A stretch of DNA of 64,000 nt from Spongilla lacustris (GCA_949361645.1 OX442416.1:1651369-1715368), one strand, 5' to 3'; positions 22,029-37,000 are shown, counted from the stretch's first letter. Numbers and translations are program-made. Notes: generated from the sequence alone by a model not told the origin.

Positions 22029-25000
22029 TATACACACTCAGGGGGCCGTTGGGGTTCAGAGGCCTCTGCCAAGTGAACTGCAGCAGCTGTGAGGTGTTCA
22101 GGGACACCACCAGCCCTCCCACCCTGCCAGGAGCTGCACACAGAGTGGCTATGGCAACACCACAGCTAGGCCCTTCTCCAGCTGCAGTGGTGAAGGGGTT
22201 AAACTAAACCATCTCCCAAAGGGTGCCTACCTTTATTGCACGCCTGCACGGAGATGTTGTAGGATGTGAAGGGGGTGAGGCCTCCCACAGTGACAGTAGT
22301 GGGCATGGCCAATGGCTGGGTACAGTCCAATCTCTTGTGAACGTGATTGAAGAGAGCATATGATTAAGGCATCATTTGGTACCAGGTGGGAATGTGTCAT
22401 TGATAAGTTTGGCTATGCTATTGCTACACAACTGATCACATTAATTATTAAAATGCAACTGATTGTAACCTTACATGTACAAATATCCTGATGCAAAGAT
22501 AACCCCATGACAACCAGTATAACCCCATGACAACCAGTATAACTCCATATATATCTCTGTGATGGGCAGCCATTTGTAGGGGACATGTACCACTCTCCCA
22601 TAGTTATTAGAAAGTGTGGTCTGATTATTTCCTCAGATTCTGTCCCATCTCAACAACACCATACATATTGCACAAATCGCTACTTCTGTTTTGGGAATTG
22701 AAATGTTTTGACTTGTAACAGAACAATTCATGATGAGTTTTACTGATGTGCATTTCATGTTGCATGTATATTAGTGACTGCTACAACAGTGCTACATATA
22801 CAGTAGTAGTATTCCATTTTTTGTATCATCATTGATCCCTTGTTTCCTTCCTTGTTACACCACCATTCCAAAATATATTATATAAGACAACACATATTTT
22901 ATGGTATGTGAGCATATCTTTGTTGCAAACAATGGTTTTACCACACCATGCTCACTGTAACACAGATATGCTCATTGTAACACAGATATGCTCATTGTAA
23001 CACAGATACGCTCATTGTAACACAGATATGCTCATTGTAACACAGATATGCTCATTGTAACACAGATATGCTCATTGTAACACAGATATGCTCATTGTAA
23101 CACAGATATGCTCATTGTAACACAGATATGCTCATTGTAACACAGATATGCTCACACAGATATGCCCACACACCTTGCTCCCGTTCAGCAGTATGGTGTA
23201 GCCGGGGTAGGAGGACATTGTGCTGGTGAGGAGGAGGGACACAGAGGTAGCAGTGATGGCTGCCACTGATGTGGTGCAGGTGGCGGGGGGCAGAGGGAGG
23301 GTGACGACCCCCGTCAGTGAGGTGGACCCCTGGGTATTGGTGATGGTGACGTTGACGTTGAAGGGAGTCCCACTCTTCAGGGTGGAATCCACCACTACCA
23401 AGGACTGGCCAATGGTCACCAAGCTCATCGAGGGTAACGTGGTGGTCATGTACTGGACCTACAGAGACATGGTGTGCATGTGATACTGTAGCCACACCCA
23501 TGATACTGTAGCCACACCCATGATACTGTAGCCACACCCATGATACTGTAGCCACACCCATGATACTGTAGCCACACCCATGATACTGTAGCCACACCCA
23601 TGATACTGTAGCCACACCCATGATACTGTAGCCACACCCATGATACTGTAGCCACACCCATGATACTGTAGTCACGCCCATTATACTGTAGCCACGCCCA
23701 TTATACTGTAGCCACACCCATGCTACTGTAGCCACACCCATGATACTGTAGCCACACCCATGATACTGTAGCCACACCCATGATACTGTAGTCACGCCCA
23801 TTATACTGTAGCCACGCCCATGTACTGTAGCCACGCCCATGTACTGGACCTGCAGAGACATGGTGCGCACGTGTGTAAGAGGGAACTTAGCTGGCCCCCC
23901 CCCAGGGGGGTGGGTGGACTACTGACTAACTATAACTCCATGACAACCCGTATATCTCTGTGATGGGCAGCCATTTGTAGGGGACATGTACCACTCTCCC
24001 ATAGTTATTAGAAAGTGTGGTCTGATTATTTCCTCAGATTCTGTCCCACCTCAGCAACTCCATACATGCTCTTATGCCCCTCACACATGTACACATATAC
24101 ACATACTTTGAAGGTGTAGTTCTGGATGTTGTCTGTCAACAAAACAACTTGTACGTTGACGCGGAAAGAGGTGGAGTTAAGTGGAGTCATGTGAAAGCCG
24201 ACTGACTTGGGGGAAGGAGCTGAAATGGGAAGGGGGAGGAGGGTAGTACATATAGGCGTACAGATGTTCAGTATCAAGGTATGGAGGAGTGACTCATAAT
24301 TTACATGTACACTGTTCATAACGAATAAATTATTACATGACGAGGAAGGTTTACTACGTGTACGTACATGTACATGTAGCTTCAGGTACATGTAGATTGG
24401 TAATAAACTGTACCAAATTATTGATCTGTTTCTTTTTTCTTTTAATCATCTTTGATTAGAATTATTACATACACATGTAACACTCACCCCACCCTGTAGA
24501 ATACTGTAGCCACACCCATGATCCTGTAGCCACACCCATGATACTGTAGCCACACCCATTATATTGTAGCCACACCCATGATACTATAGCCACACCCATG
24601 ATACTGTAGCCACACCCATTATACTGTAGCCACACCCATTATACTGTAGCCACACCCATGATACTATAGCCACACCCATGATCCTGTAGCCACACCCATT
24701 ATACTGTAGCCACACCCATGATACTATAGCCACACCCATGATCCTGTAGCCACACCCATGATACTGTAGCCACACCCATTATACTGTAGCCACACCCATT
24801 ATACTGTAGCCACACCCATGATACTATAGCCACACCCATGATACTGTAGCCACGCCCATGATACTGTAGCCACACCCATTATACTGTAGCCACACCCATG
24901 ATACTATAGCCACACCCATGATCCTGTAGCCACACCCATGATACTGTAGCCACACCCATTATACTGTAGCCACACCCATGATACTGTAGCCACGCCCATG

Positions 25001-28000
25001 ATACTGTAGCCACACCCATGATACTGTAGCCACACCCATGCTACTGTAGCCACACCCATGCTACTGTAGCCACACCCATGATCCTGTAGCCACACCCCTG
25101 TGTACAAACCTTGTGGTCTAGTTGTGAGGACAGCTCTGCCAACCATACCCATGGGTGAGAGGGCCATGACCTCATAGCTCTGGTACCCAATGATGGAGGT
25201 CGACAGCGTTACAGATCCTGAGAGGGGCACTATATAGAGAAATAATCATAGGAATATATAAATAGGAAATACAAAAAAATCCTAGATAGAGAAAAAGAAA
25301 GTATTCAGGAACACATGTATGAGAGTACAGATGGGCACTAATTAGGAAAGACTACTCTCCAGTCCCTGATTATTTGAACTATCACGACACCTTCACCATG
25401 GCAACACTTAACCCTCACCCCTCCAACTGTACCTGGCATTGTGAGGCTGGTGGGAGCAGCACTGTTGCTGAACAGACCTGTCACCCTAATGGTCACCGAG
25501 GAACAGTTGGCTCCAACCAGCTGGACCTGTATCTCCGGAACCTGATTTGCAGGGTCAGTGACCGTTGCTAGGCTACAAGGTATTGCGGTTGCTGGATAGG
25601 GGGAGTGGTCATGGTCAGGTGATCCATTTGAACTTTACAGTGAGTACCAACTCTACATGAACATGTATCAAGAGGGGGAATCCTCTCTATAGACACCCCT
25701 AACTGGATACCAAATAAAGTCATTTCCATTAAATTAATAACCCCTTGAAATGACATACATGTACCTCTACATTCAGTATGGGAGGGGCAGATGGGAGGGG
25801 CCCACATGAGGAGGGGTCCACATGGGGAGGGGCCCATGTGGGAGAGGGGTGCACACTTTCCCCACAGCTCCCCTACATGGGCGTACCTGGACAGAACAGG
25901 TTCTGGACCACTCCTGTGTGTATGTTCTGGTAGTAGGATACTGAAAGTGAGCTGTTAAATGATGACGATATGTTGCTGAAGGATAGAGGGGCATTGTTAT
26001 AAACATTATATACATGTACATGTACATGCTTTTTACACATGCTACACCCTGCCTGTCCATGCATAGCCTGGGTACCCGACCGATCAGTTGCACCCGATCA
26101 GTCAGGTACCCAGGCCGTCCATGCATGCAGTATTTAGTGGACACACTTGTCCTACTACACACACTGAGATGTTCACACCACACACAATGAGATGTTCACA
26201 CCACACACAATGAGATGTTCACACCACACACACTGAGATGTTCACACCACACACAATGAGATGTTCACGCCCTGACCTGCACACATAACACACATGCATC
26301 CACACATGTAACACTGCAAGACATATATGGTTATACCAAGTTATGACAACTGGGAAAAGCGCACACTAGTTATACATGTAACAGATTTTCGCATAACTGT
26401 ACATGTAGCAACTACCACAGAAATTGACATAACCTTGGGGTAACTACAGATAAGATCCTTGAATAACTAATGTGCGCTTATCCCCCCATTTCTATAACTC
26501 TGCTAACTACATGTACATGTATGTTATAGCATGGTTTCTGCAAGCAGGTTAGAGCCATGTTTGGCTTGCAGTACCCACCCACCCCACCTTCCATTAACCT
26601 CAGTAGTAAATAATCTAGATTTCACATATTCATAATGTACCAGTAATGTGTAGGACATGCACTCCTAGCCATATGGAGTTTACTACCCCCCCCCCCCCCC
26701 CCCCCAAAAGAAAACCTGCCTGGCTCCACCCCCTACCTGCCTGGCTCCACCCCCTACCTGCCTGGCTCCACCCCTTACCTGCCTGGCTCCACCCCCTACC
26801 TGCCTGGCTCCACCCCCTACCTGCCTGGCTCCACCCCCTACCTGCCTGGCTCCACCCCTTACCTGCCTGGCTCCACCCCCTTACCTGCCTGGCTCCACCT
26901 GGTAGTTATGTTCACACATCTGGGTCCGATAGTTCCAGACACAATAGGGATCACGCGATTGGATACAGGCACTGGAGGGGGAGGGGTGAAGGGTTAAAGG
27001 TAATTTTAAAAAGCTACGAGTGGGTGGCAGTATGTAGCAGTCTGACCTGGTGGTCTAGTGATCTAGTGGTCTAGTGGTCTAGTGATCTAGTGGTCTAGTG
27101 ATCTAGTGGTCTAGTGGTCTAGTGGTCTAGTGGTCTGGTGGTCTAGTGGTCTAGTGGTCTCACCTGCAGTTGGCTCCATACTTAAATGAGCACCTCTCTA
27201 GGGGTACGATGTATACCTTGGTGTCCGTGGTAACGACAAAAGAGTTGTTACTTGACTGGACCATGCAGTGGAGGGATCAGAGGAGGGAAGGGGAGAGGAG
27301 GGAAGGGGAGAGGAGGGAAGGAGAGAAAGAGATCAGAGAAAAATTACGACAATGTCTCTCCCTCTATCACTGCACACCTCAACACCTCATCACTGCACAC
27401 CTCATCACCTCATCACTGCACACCTCAACACCTCATCACTGCACACCTCATCACCTCATCACTGCACACCTCAACACCTCATCACTGCACACCTCATCAC
27501 CTCATCACTGCACACCTCATCACCTCATCACTGCACACCTCAACACCTCATCACTGCACACCTCATCCCCTCATCACTGCACACCTCATCACCTCATCAC
27601 TGCACACCTCAACACCTCATCACTGCACACCTCATCACCTCATCACTGCACACCTCATCACCTCATCATTGCACACCTCAACACCTCATCACTGCACACC
27701 TCATCACCTCATCACTGCACACCTCATCACCTCATCACTGCACACCTCATCACCTCATCACTGCACACCTCATCACCTCATCACTGCACACCTCCTCACC
27801 TCATCACTGCACACCTCAACACCTCATCACTGCACACCTCGTCACCTCATCACTGCACACCTCATCACCTCATCACTGCACACCTCAACACCTCATCACT
27901 GCACACCTCATCACCTCATCACTGCACACCTCAACACCTCATCACTGCACACCTCATCACCTCATCACTGCACACCTCATCACTGCACACCTCATCACCT

Positions 28001-31000
28001 CATCACCTCATCACTGCACACCTCATCACCTCATCACTGCACACCTCATCACCTCATCACTGCACACCTGATCACCTCATCACTGCACACCTCATCACTG
28101 CACACCTCATCACCTCATCACTGCACACCTCATCACCTCATCACTGCACACCTCAACACCTCATCACTGCACACCTCATCACTGCACACCTCATCACCTC
28201 ATCACTGCACACCTCATCACCTCATCACTGCACACCTCAACACCTCATCACTACACACCTCATCACTGCACACCTCATCCCCTCATCACTGCACACCTCA
28301 TCACTGCACACCTCATCACCTCATCACTGCACACCTCAACACCTCATCACTGCACACCTCATCACCTCATCACCTCATCACTGCACACCTCATCACCTCA
28401 TCACTGCACACCTCATCACTGCACACCTCATCACCTCATCACTGCACACCTCATCACTGCACACCTCAACACCTCAACACCTCATCACTGCACACCTCGT
28501 CACCTCATCACTGCACACCTCATCACCTCATCACTGCACACCTCATCACCTCATCACTGCACACCTCATCACCTCATCACTGCACACCTCAACACCTCAT
28601 CACTGCACACCTCGTCACCTCATCACTGCACACCTCATCACCTCATCACTGCACACCTCAACACCTCATCACTGCACACCTCAACACCTCATCACTGCAC
28701 ACCTCATCACCTCATCACTGCACACCTCATCACCTCATCACTGCACACCTCAACACCTCATCACTGCACACCTCATCACCTCATCACTGCACACCTCGTC
28801 ACCTCATCACTGCACACCTCAACACTGCACACCTCAACACCTCATCACTGCACACCTCAACACCTCATCACTGCACACCTCAACACCTCATCACTGCACA
28901 CCTCAACACCTCATCACTGCACACCTCATCACCTCATCACTGCACACCTCATCACCTCATCACTGCACACCTCAACACCTCATCACTGCACACCTCATCA
29001 CCTCATCACTGCACACCTCAACACCTCATCACTGCACACCTCATCACCTCATCACTGCACACCTCATCACTGCACACCTCATCACCTCATCACTGCACAC
29101 CTCATCACTGCACACCTCAACACTGCACACCTCATCCCCTCATCACTGCACACCTCATCACCTCATCACTGCACACCTTATCACCTCATCACTGCACACC
29201 TCATCACCTCATCACTGCACACCTCAACACCTCATCACTGCACACCTCGTCACCTCATCACTGCACACCTCAACACCTCATCACTGCACACCTCATCACC
29301 TCATCACTGCACACCTCATCACCTCATCACTGCACACCTCAACACCTCATCACTGCACACCTCATCACTGCACACCTCAACACCTCATCACTGCACACCT
29401 CATCCCCTCATCACTGCACACCTCATCACCTCATCACTGCACACCTCAACACCTCATCACTGCACACCTCAACACCTCATCACTGCACACCTCATCCCCT
29501 CATCACTGCACACCTCATCACCTCATCACTACACACCTCATCACTGCACACCTCAACACCTCATCACTGCACACCTCATCACCTCATCACTGCACACCTC
29601 ATCACCTCATCACTGCACACCTCATCACCTCATCACTGCACACCTCATCACTGCACACCTCATCACCTCATCACTGCACACCTCATCACTGCACACCTCA
29701 ACACCTCATCACTGCACACCTCAACACCTCATCACTGCACACCTCATCCCCTCATCACTGCACACCTCATCACTGCACACCTCATCACCTCATCACTGCA
29801 CACCTCATCACTGCACACCTCAACACCTCATCACTGCACACCTCAACACCTCATCACTGCACACCTCATCACCTCATCACTGCACACCTCATCACCTCAT
29901 CACTGCACACCTCATCACCTCATCACTGCACACCTCAACACTTCATCACTGCACACCTCATCACCTCATCACTGCACACCTCATCACCTCATCACTGCAC
30001 ACCTCAACACCTCATCACTGCACACCTCATCACCTCATCACTGCACACCTCATCACCTCATCACTGCACACCTCAACACCTCATCACTGCACACCTCATC
30101 ACTGCACACCTCATCACTGCACACCTCATCACCTCATCACTGCACACCTCAACACCTCATCACTGCACACCTCAACACTGCACACCTCAACACCTCATCA
30201 CTGCACACCTCAACACCTCATCACTGCACACCTCATCCCCTCATCACTGCACACCTCAACACCTCATCACTGCACACCTCATCACCTCATCACTGCACAC
30301 CTCATCACCTCATCACTGCACACCTCATCACCTCATCACTACACACCTCATCACCTCATCACTGCACACCTCATCACCTCATCACTGCACACCTCAACAC
30401 CTCATCACTGCACACCTCATCCCCTCATCACTGCACACCTCATCACCTCATCACTGCACACCTCATCACCTCATCACTGCACACCTCATCACCTCATCAC
30501 TGCACACCTCATCACTACACACCTCGTCACCTCATCACTGCACACCTCAACACTGCACACCTCAACACCTCATCACTGCACACCTCAACACCTCATCACT
30601 GCACACCTCATCACCTCATCACTGCACACCTCAACACCTCATCACTGCACACCTCATCACTGCACACCTCAACACCTCATCACTGCACACCTCGTCACCT
30701 CATCACTGCACACCTCATCACCTCATCACTGCACACCTCATCCCCTCATCACTGCACACCTCAACACCTCATCACTGCACACCTCATCACCTCATCACTG
30801 CACACCTCATCACCTCATCACTGCACACCTCATCACCTCATCACTGCACACCTCATCACCTCATCACTGCACACCTCAACACCTCATCACTGCACACCTC
30901 AACACCTCATCACTGCACACCTCATCACCTCATCACTGCACACCTCATCACCTCATCACTGCACACCTCATCACTGCACACCTCAACACCTCATCACTGC

Positions 31001-34000
31001 ACACCTCATCCCCTCATCACTGCACACCTCATCACTACACACCTCGTCACCTCATCACTGCACACCTCAACACTGCACACCTCAACACCTCATCACTGCA
31101 CACCTCAACACCTCATCACTGCACACCTCATCACCTCATCACTGCACACCTCAACACCTCATCACTGCACACCTCATCCCCTCATCACTGCACACCTCAT
31201 CACCTCATCACTGCACACCTCATCACCTCATCACTGCACACCTCAACACCTCATCACTGCACACCTCAACACCTCATCACTGCACACCTCATCACCTCAT
31301 CACTGCACACCTCATCACCTCATCACTGCACACCTCAACACCTCATCACTGCACACCTCATCACTGCACACCTCATCACCTCATCACTGCACACCTCATC
31401 ACCTCATCACTGCACACCTCAACACCTCATCACTGCACACCTCATCCCCTCATCACTGCACACCTCATCACTGCACACCTCATCACCTCATCACTGGCAC
31501 CAACTCTCACCCTCTGTCACTCTGCACACCAATGGTTGAATGGTGGCTACCCTTATACCACTTGTATCAAAGCCACACCCACATGCACAGGTAATAGTTC
31601 ACAGAGAAGCCTCCATCAAGCTACCGTACTGCCAAGACGTTTTGGCGACAACTAGTTGGCGGAAAGTTCCGCCAACTGTGTCGCCATCAACTTAATATTT
31701 AATTTTCTCCGCCAACATGTTATCCGCGTCGCAGAGGGGGGCGGGGGGAGGAGCATTCCGTACGTAATTATATAGCTAGCTGTAGACGATATTTCCGCCA
31801 ATTATAAATCGCCTTAAACTTATTGATCCTGAGACTTCCGCCAATTGAAAATCGCCAGTTAGTTAAAATAAATCGTTTTGGCTCCGCCAAACAGTTCTCT
31901 CCGCTAATATGTCTTGGCAGTACGGTACATCAAGTGGAACATGGTGAGGGGAGAGGTGAGGGGAGAGGTGGGGAGTGAATAGGGGTATAGGGTGAGGGGA
32001 GAGGCGGGGAGTGAATAGGGGTATAGGGTGAGGGGAGAGGTGGGGAGTGAATAGGGGTATAGGGTGAGGGGAGAGGCGGGGAGTGAATAGGGGTATAGGG
32101 TGAGGGGAGAGGCGGGAGTGAGTAGGGGTGTAGGGTGAGGGGAGAGGTGGGGAGTGAATAGGGGTGTAGGGTGAGGGGAGAGGTGGGAGTGAGTAGGGGT
32201 GTAGGGTGAGGGGAGAGGTGGGGAGTGAATAGGGGTGTAGGGTGAGGGGAGAGGTGGGAGTGAATAGGGGTGTAGGGTGAGGGGAGAGGTGGGAGTGAGT
32301 AGGGGTGTAGGGTGAGGGGAGAGGTGGGAGTGGGGAGGTAGAAGACCACTCCCCTCCCCACATCAGGATGATGTCATACCTGAATACTCAACTGGTTGAT
32401 TGGATTGTTATCATCAAACTGCAAATGAAATGAGAACAGTGTACTAATACATGCGCACATGTACATATACGTGTACATAGGGGTGTCGCCATAAGGGTGT
32501 CACCATAAGGGTGTCATCATAAGGGTGTCGCCATAAGGGTGTCACCATAAGGGTGTCATCATAAGGGTGTCACCATAAGGGTGTCACCATAAGGGTGTCA
32601 TCATAAGGGTGTCACCATAAGGGTGTCACCATAAGGGTGCCACTATAAGGGTGTCACCATAAGGGTGTAATCACCATCCCACCATAAATGTGTCACCATA
32701 AGGGTGTCATCATAAGGGTGTCACCATAAGGGTGTCATCATAAGGGTGTCACCATAAGGGTGTCACCATAAGGGTGTCATCATAAGGGTGTCACCATAAG
32801 GGTGTCATCATAAGGGTGTCATCATAAGGGTGTCACTATAAGGGTGTCATCATAAGGGTGTCATCACAAGGGTGTCATCATACAGGTGTCATCGTGGGGG
32901 TGTCACCCCCACATATCAACTCACAGTGAGTTCCTCCACCACTACTGGTGTACCCCTGGCTGTTAGCACAACCTTCATCACTTTGCCATCATCTGGGATG
33001 AAGAGGGGATGGGGAGGAGGGGATGGGAGGGGATGGGGAGGAGTGGATGGGAGGGGATGGTATGGTGGTAGTATGGTATGGTGGTAGTATGGGAGGGGAT
33101 GGGGAGGAGTGGATGGGAGGGGATGGTATGGTGGTAGTATGGGAGGGGACGGGGAGGAGGAGATGGGGGAGGAGATGGGAAGGTGATGGGAGGAGATGGG
33201 GAGGAGATGGGAAGGTGGAGATGGGAGGGGATGGGAAGGAGAAGATGGGAGGGATGGTATGGTGGTAGTATGGGAGGAGATGGGGAGGGGATGGGAAGGA
33301 GGAGATGGGAGGGGATGGTGTACAGTTAACACAGGTACAATGTAGCTGTGTTGACATAACACTATGCACACATAACATCACATGTACACATGCCTTTCCT
33401 TTCCACTAACACAACACACGCCTTTCCCTTTCACTAATAGTATAAATACACAATACACACCTGTTCCGAGAAACAACACATCTTGCATCAGACATCCAGG
33501 TGTTGTTGTGTTATAGGTCACACACACCTGGTCCACAGCCATCTTGACCACACTATAGGGGGGGAGGGGGAGGGAGGGAGGGAGGGAGGGAGGGGTAATG
33601 GGATGGGGTAGGAGGAGGGGTAAGGGGGATAGATGGGGAGGGGTAAGAGGGATGGAGTAAGGGGAGATGGGGGGGGGGGGGGGGTTAAGAGGCCTGCATG
33701 CATGCACAAAGGTTAGCCTTACTTGACTCCATTGAGGACTACCAGGGGGTCAGAGTAATATTGGACCACCATGGTGGGCGGGGCCACTTTGACGTAGTCT
33801 GGGTACTGGGATCCACTCACCCACCTCCCCTGTGGGTCACACTGGGAGGGTGAGAGGGAGAAGAAAGAGCAGGGGACAGGGGGGGGGGGGGAGGGGGGAT
33901 TAAGACTTAATAACTTAAACATTACAATACATGATATACACATCTACCTAAGATTACACATACATAAAATACACACACATACAGCCACACATCCCCATGC

Positions 34001-37000
34001 ACACATCCACACACACATACACACATACATCTACACATGGACACATCCACACCACACACACATGCACACGCACACACATCCACAAACACCTGTACACACA
34101 TCCACACACACACCTGCACACACACCTGCACACACATCCACACACACACCTGCACTAGGATATTGTAAGAGGTCTGGTTGGTGACAGCATTGATGAGGTT
34201 CAGTCTGAAGGCATCCACCACAGTATTGGACGTACCCCCGGCGTCAGTGGGGTAGTTCTTGGTGTCCTGGGCACTGTACACACATATGGCCGAGGTCTTC
34301 CCTCCAACACTGCACAGGGAAGGAAGCCACAAAGTGGGTAGGAATGGACACTACCAAGATACCCAGTACCCAGACCACACTACCAAGATACCTGGTACCC
34401 AGACCACATTACCAAGATACCCGGTACCCAGACCACACTACCAAGATACCCGGTACTCAGACCACACTACCAAGATACCCGGTACTCAGACCACACCCCT
34501 CTGCTAAAAAAAGGTCGATCGCAAGGGTTATTGACTCATACATTGTGTATACACCTGGTCCAATTATCCAATAATGACATCACCCACAAAGATGCCAATT
34601 ATTGTTATGTGCCAATGATGACATCACCACCAGACTATAAGCTTACTATGGTGAGGTAGTGAATGATCCGTAGAGCAGTCTTATGGGAGGATCTCTTTGG
34701 CTCTGCGAGTAGCGACCTCCTTGCTGCAAGTTCAATGCAACGCTCTCTTTAGAGAAGAAGGCAAAGGGTTAAAGTGCAGGCCAGAAGGCAAAGGGTTAAA
34801 GTGTAGGCCAGAAGGCAAAGGGTTAAAGTGAAGGCCAGAAGGCAAAGGGTTAATATGAAGGCCAGAAGGCAAGGGGTTAAAGTGAAGGCCAGAAGGCAAA
34901 GGGTTAAAGTGAAGGCCAGAAGGCAAAGGGTTAAAGTGTAGGCCAGAAGTCAAAGGGTTAAAGTGAAGGCCAGAAGGCAAAGGGTTAAAGTGTAGGCCAG
35001 AAGGCCAATCAAAACGTTCAAATTCCTGAGGTAGAGCTTAAAGGACTTTCTACCTCTTCTAGGAATTTGAACTTTTTGACTACTCTTGTTATCTTTTACA
35101 TATATAGGTACCCCTGCCCTCCCTCCTCCCCAGTCCATGACATACGGAGGTAGTGGTATGTGTAACTGGACGGGTAGTCTGCGCTGAGGGTGTTGCGCCG
35201 GCAGTAGATCTGTGCCTTCATGAAGGTGGTAGGGTAGGCATAGCCAGTACCAGTGTCCGGGACTGGAGAGCCAGGGTCATTCTGATTGGGGGGGGGGGGG
35301 GGGGGGGGGGGGAAGGGGGAAGGGGAAATATAATGTTTGTGTACTTGTGCTATACACATATTTTGTACTGTGCACATGTTTTGTACTGCGCACATATTCT
35401 AATTAATGCACACATGTTCTAATTAATGCACATATTTTGTACTGCGCACATGTTCTAATCAATGCACACACATTTTGTACTGCACACATGTTCTAATTAA
35501 TGCACATTTGTACTGTGCATATGTTCTGTACTGTGCACAGCTTTTGTACATGTACACCCTGTACTGCACACATGTGTCTGCACACATGCACATGTGCATG
35601 CCATATACTTGTGCTCTTAACAGGAAAAGTTGTGTCAGTTACGGGAAACGTGCAGTTCTAATTAATGCACACCTGACACGTGCTCCTAAATAAAGCTCAC
35701 CTGACATATCCGGGCTACTCGACTGATCACCTATACAAGGAGACATGAGTAAGGAATGTACGAGTGAACAAGAAATATTACATCCATTTGGTATCAAGCA
35801 CTCGAGCAATACATGTACATGGACCTACACATGTACTGTGTTTTTTTTTTTTGTTAACCACCAATACAGTGGCCACGCCCACCTCATTACCTCAGTGTTT
35901 GGAGTCAGGAGGTAGTCGTTGGCCTCTGTCATGAACACGAGGAAGAACTTGTGCTCATCCGGTGTGATGGTGTTGGCAAACAGGATATTGGGAGGCCTAG
36001 GAGGGTACTCAAACTTGACCACGTCCACTATCCTGGTTGGATCTGCATAAGGGAGGGGGAGGGGGAGGGGGAGGGGGAGGGGGAGGGGGAGGGGGAGGGG
36101 GAGGGGGAGGGGGAGGGGGAGGGGGAGGGGGAGGGGGAGGGGGAAGGAGGTATGTTACTAAGGGGAGGTGCCTCTAAGGTAGAGTTTAAGTACAGTGGTG
36201 ATAAACTAAATTTAATGCAGAGAATTGCTCTATGTCATATAGTGTTACTAAGCTGACCACAGGGAAAGCATGCTGTTGCTAAGCCCAAGATGTTAACATA
36301 TGTTCCCACAGATGCATTCAATGAACGATCCTAACCAATCATACGATGGGCATTGCAGGGCATCCTTTCCTCTACAACACCCCTTATCCAATCAAATCAT
36401 CCCAAACTGTTGTCGATATGGTTTCAGGTGTTATATTTAAGCGAGGGCTCCAAGGGGGCAGCACTCCAGTCATAGCCTTGACTGCGGCCAGTTGCTCACC
36501 CACCCTCCGCTCTTCCCCTCTCTCTATTATGTATTTCAATGTGTACATGTACATATATGCATTTTGATCAATGGTGGGCGACACCCTCTGGGCTTGTACC
36601 CTGGGACAGCCACCAAAACCATGACCAGCATCTTGGTTTGAGACACAGGCCGACCCAATGGTGACCAGCGTCACCCGTTGGTCCCTGTAGGCCCAGTGGT
36701 ACGAGGCACAGCTGCTACATGCTGTGGTGGCCAAGCACAACCACAATGCCACCTTATTGCTCTTACAAGCTTCAAGGGGTAAATGATTATGTGGCATTTA
36801 TGCATGTTTCAACCCTTTCAGTAAAGGTGACCAGGAGCTTGTGCTCACTTATAAGATGACCAGGAGCTTGTGCACACTTATAAGGTGACCAGGAGCTTGT
36901 GCACACTTATAAGATGGCCAGGAGCTTGTGCACACTTATAAGATGGCCAGGAGCTTGTGCACACTTATAAGATGGCCAGGAGCTTGTGCTCACTTATAAG

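Larger units (their letters stand above)
17455..22550. repeat. tandem segmental duplication, copy B (about 5.1 kb)
   Basis: The partner of the 11990-17450 segment. This copy carries the intact last four exons of the Sema-FN3 receptor gene. Boundaries are approximate because both ends fade into diverged AT-rich sequence. Confidence 0.88.

Noticed and set aside
21422..22076. Cys/Val-rich minus frames in receptor intron 23
   Set aside because: Translation of CA repeats.
26885..26900. Donor at 26899 (CAG|gtggag) for the PSI exon
   Set aside because: Gives phase 0, which does not fit the following exon; the donor at 26885 is stronger and in phase.
27170..31655. Open frames of more than 1400 codons on the plus strand
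   Set aside because: They lie entirely over the 15/23-bp minisatellite; two frames are open at once with the same low-complexity composition, and the true gene runs on the other strand.
36595..36720. Candidate extra receptor exon (minus, CASYHWAYRDQ...)
   Set aside because: Its phases do not fit exon 6 with its best donor, while joining exon 6 directly to exon 7 is in phase and gives the expected Sema motif WFSDPTRIV. Probably a non-coding open stretch.
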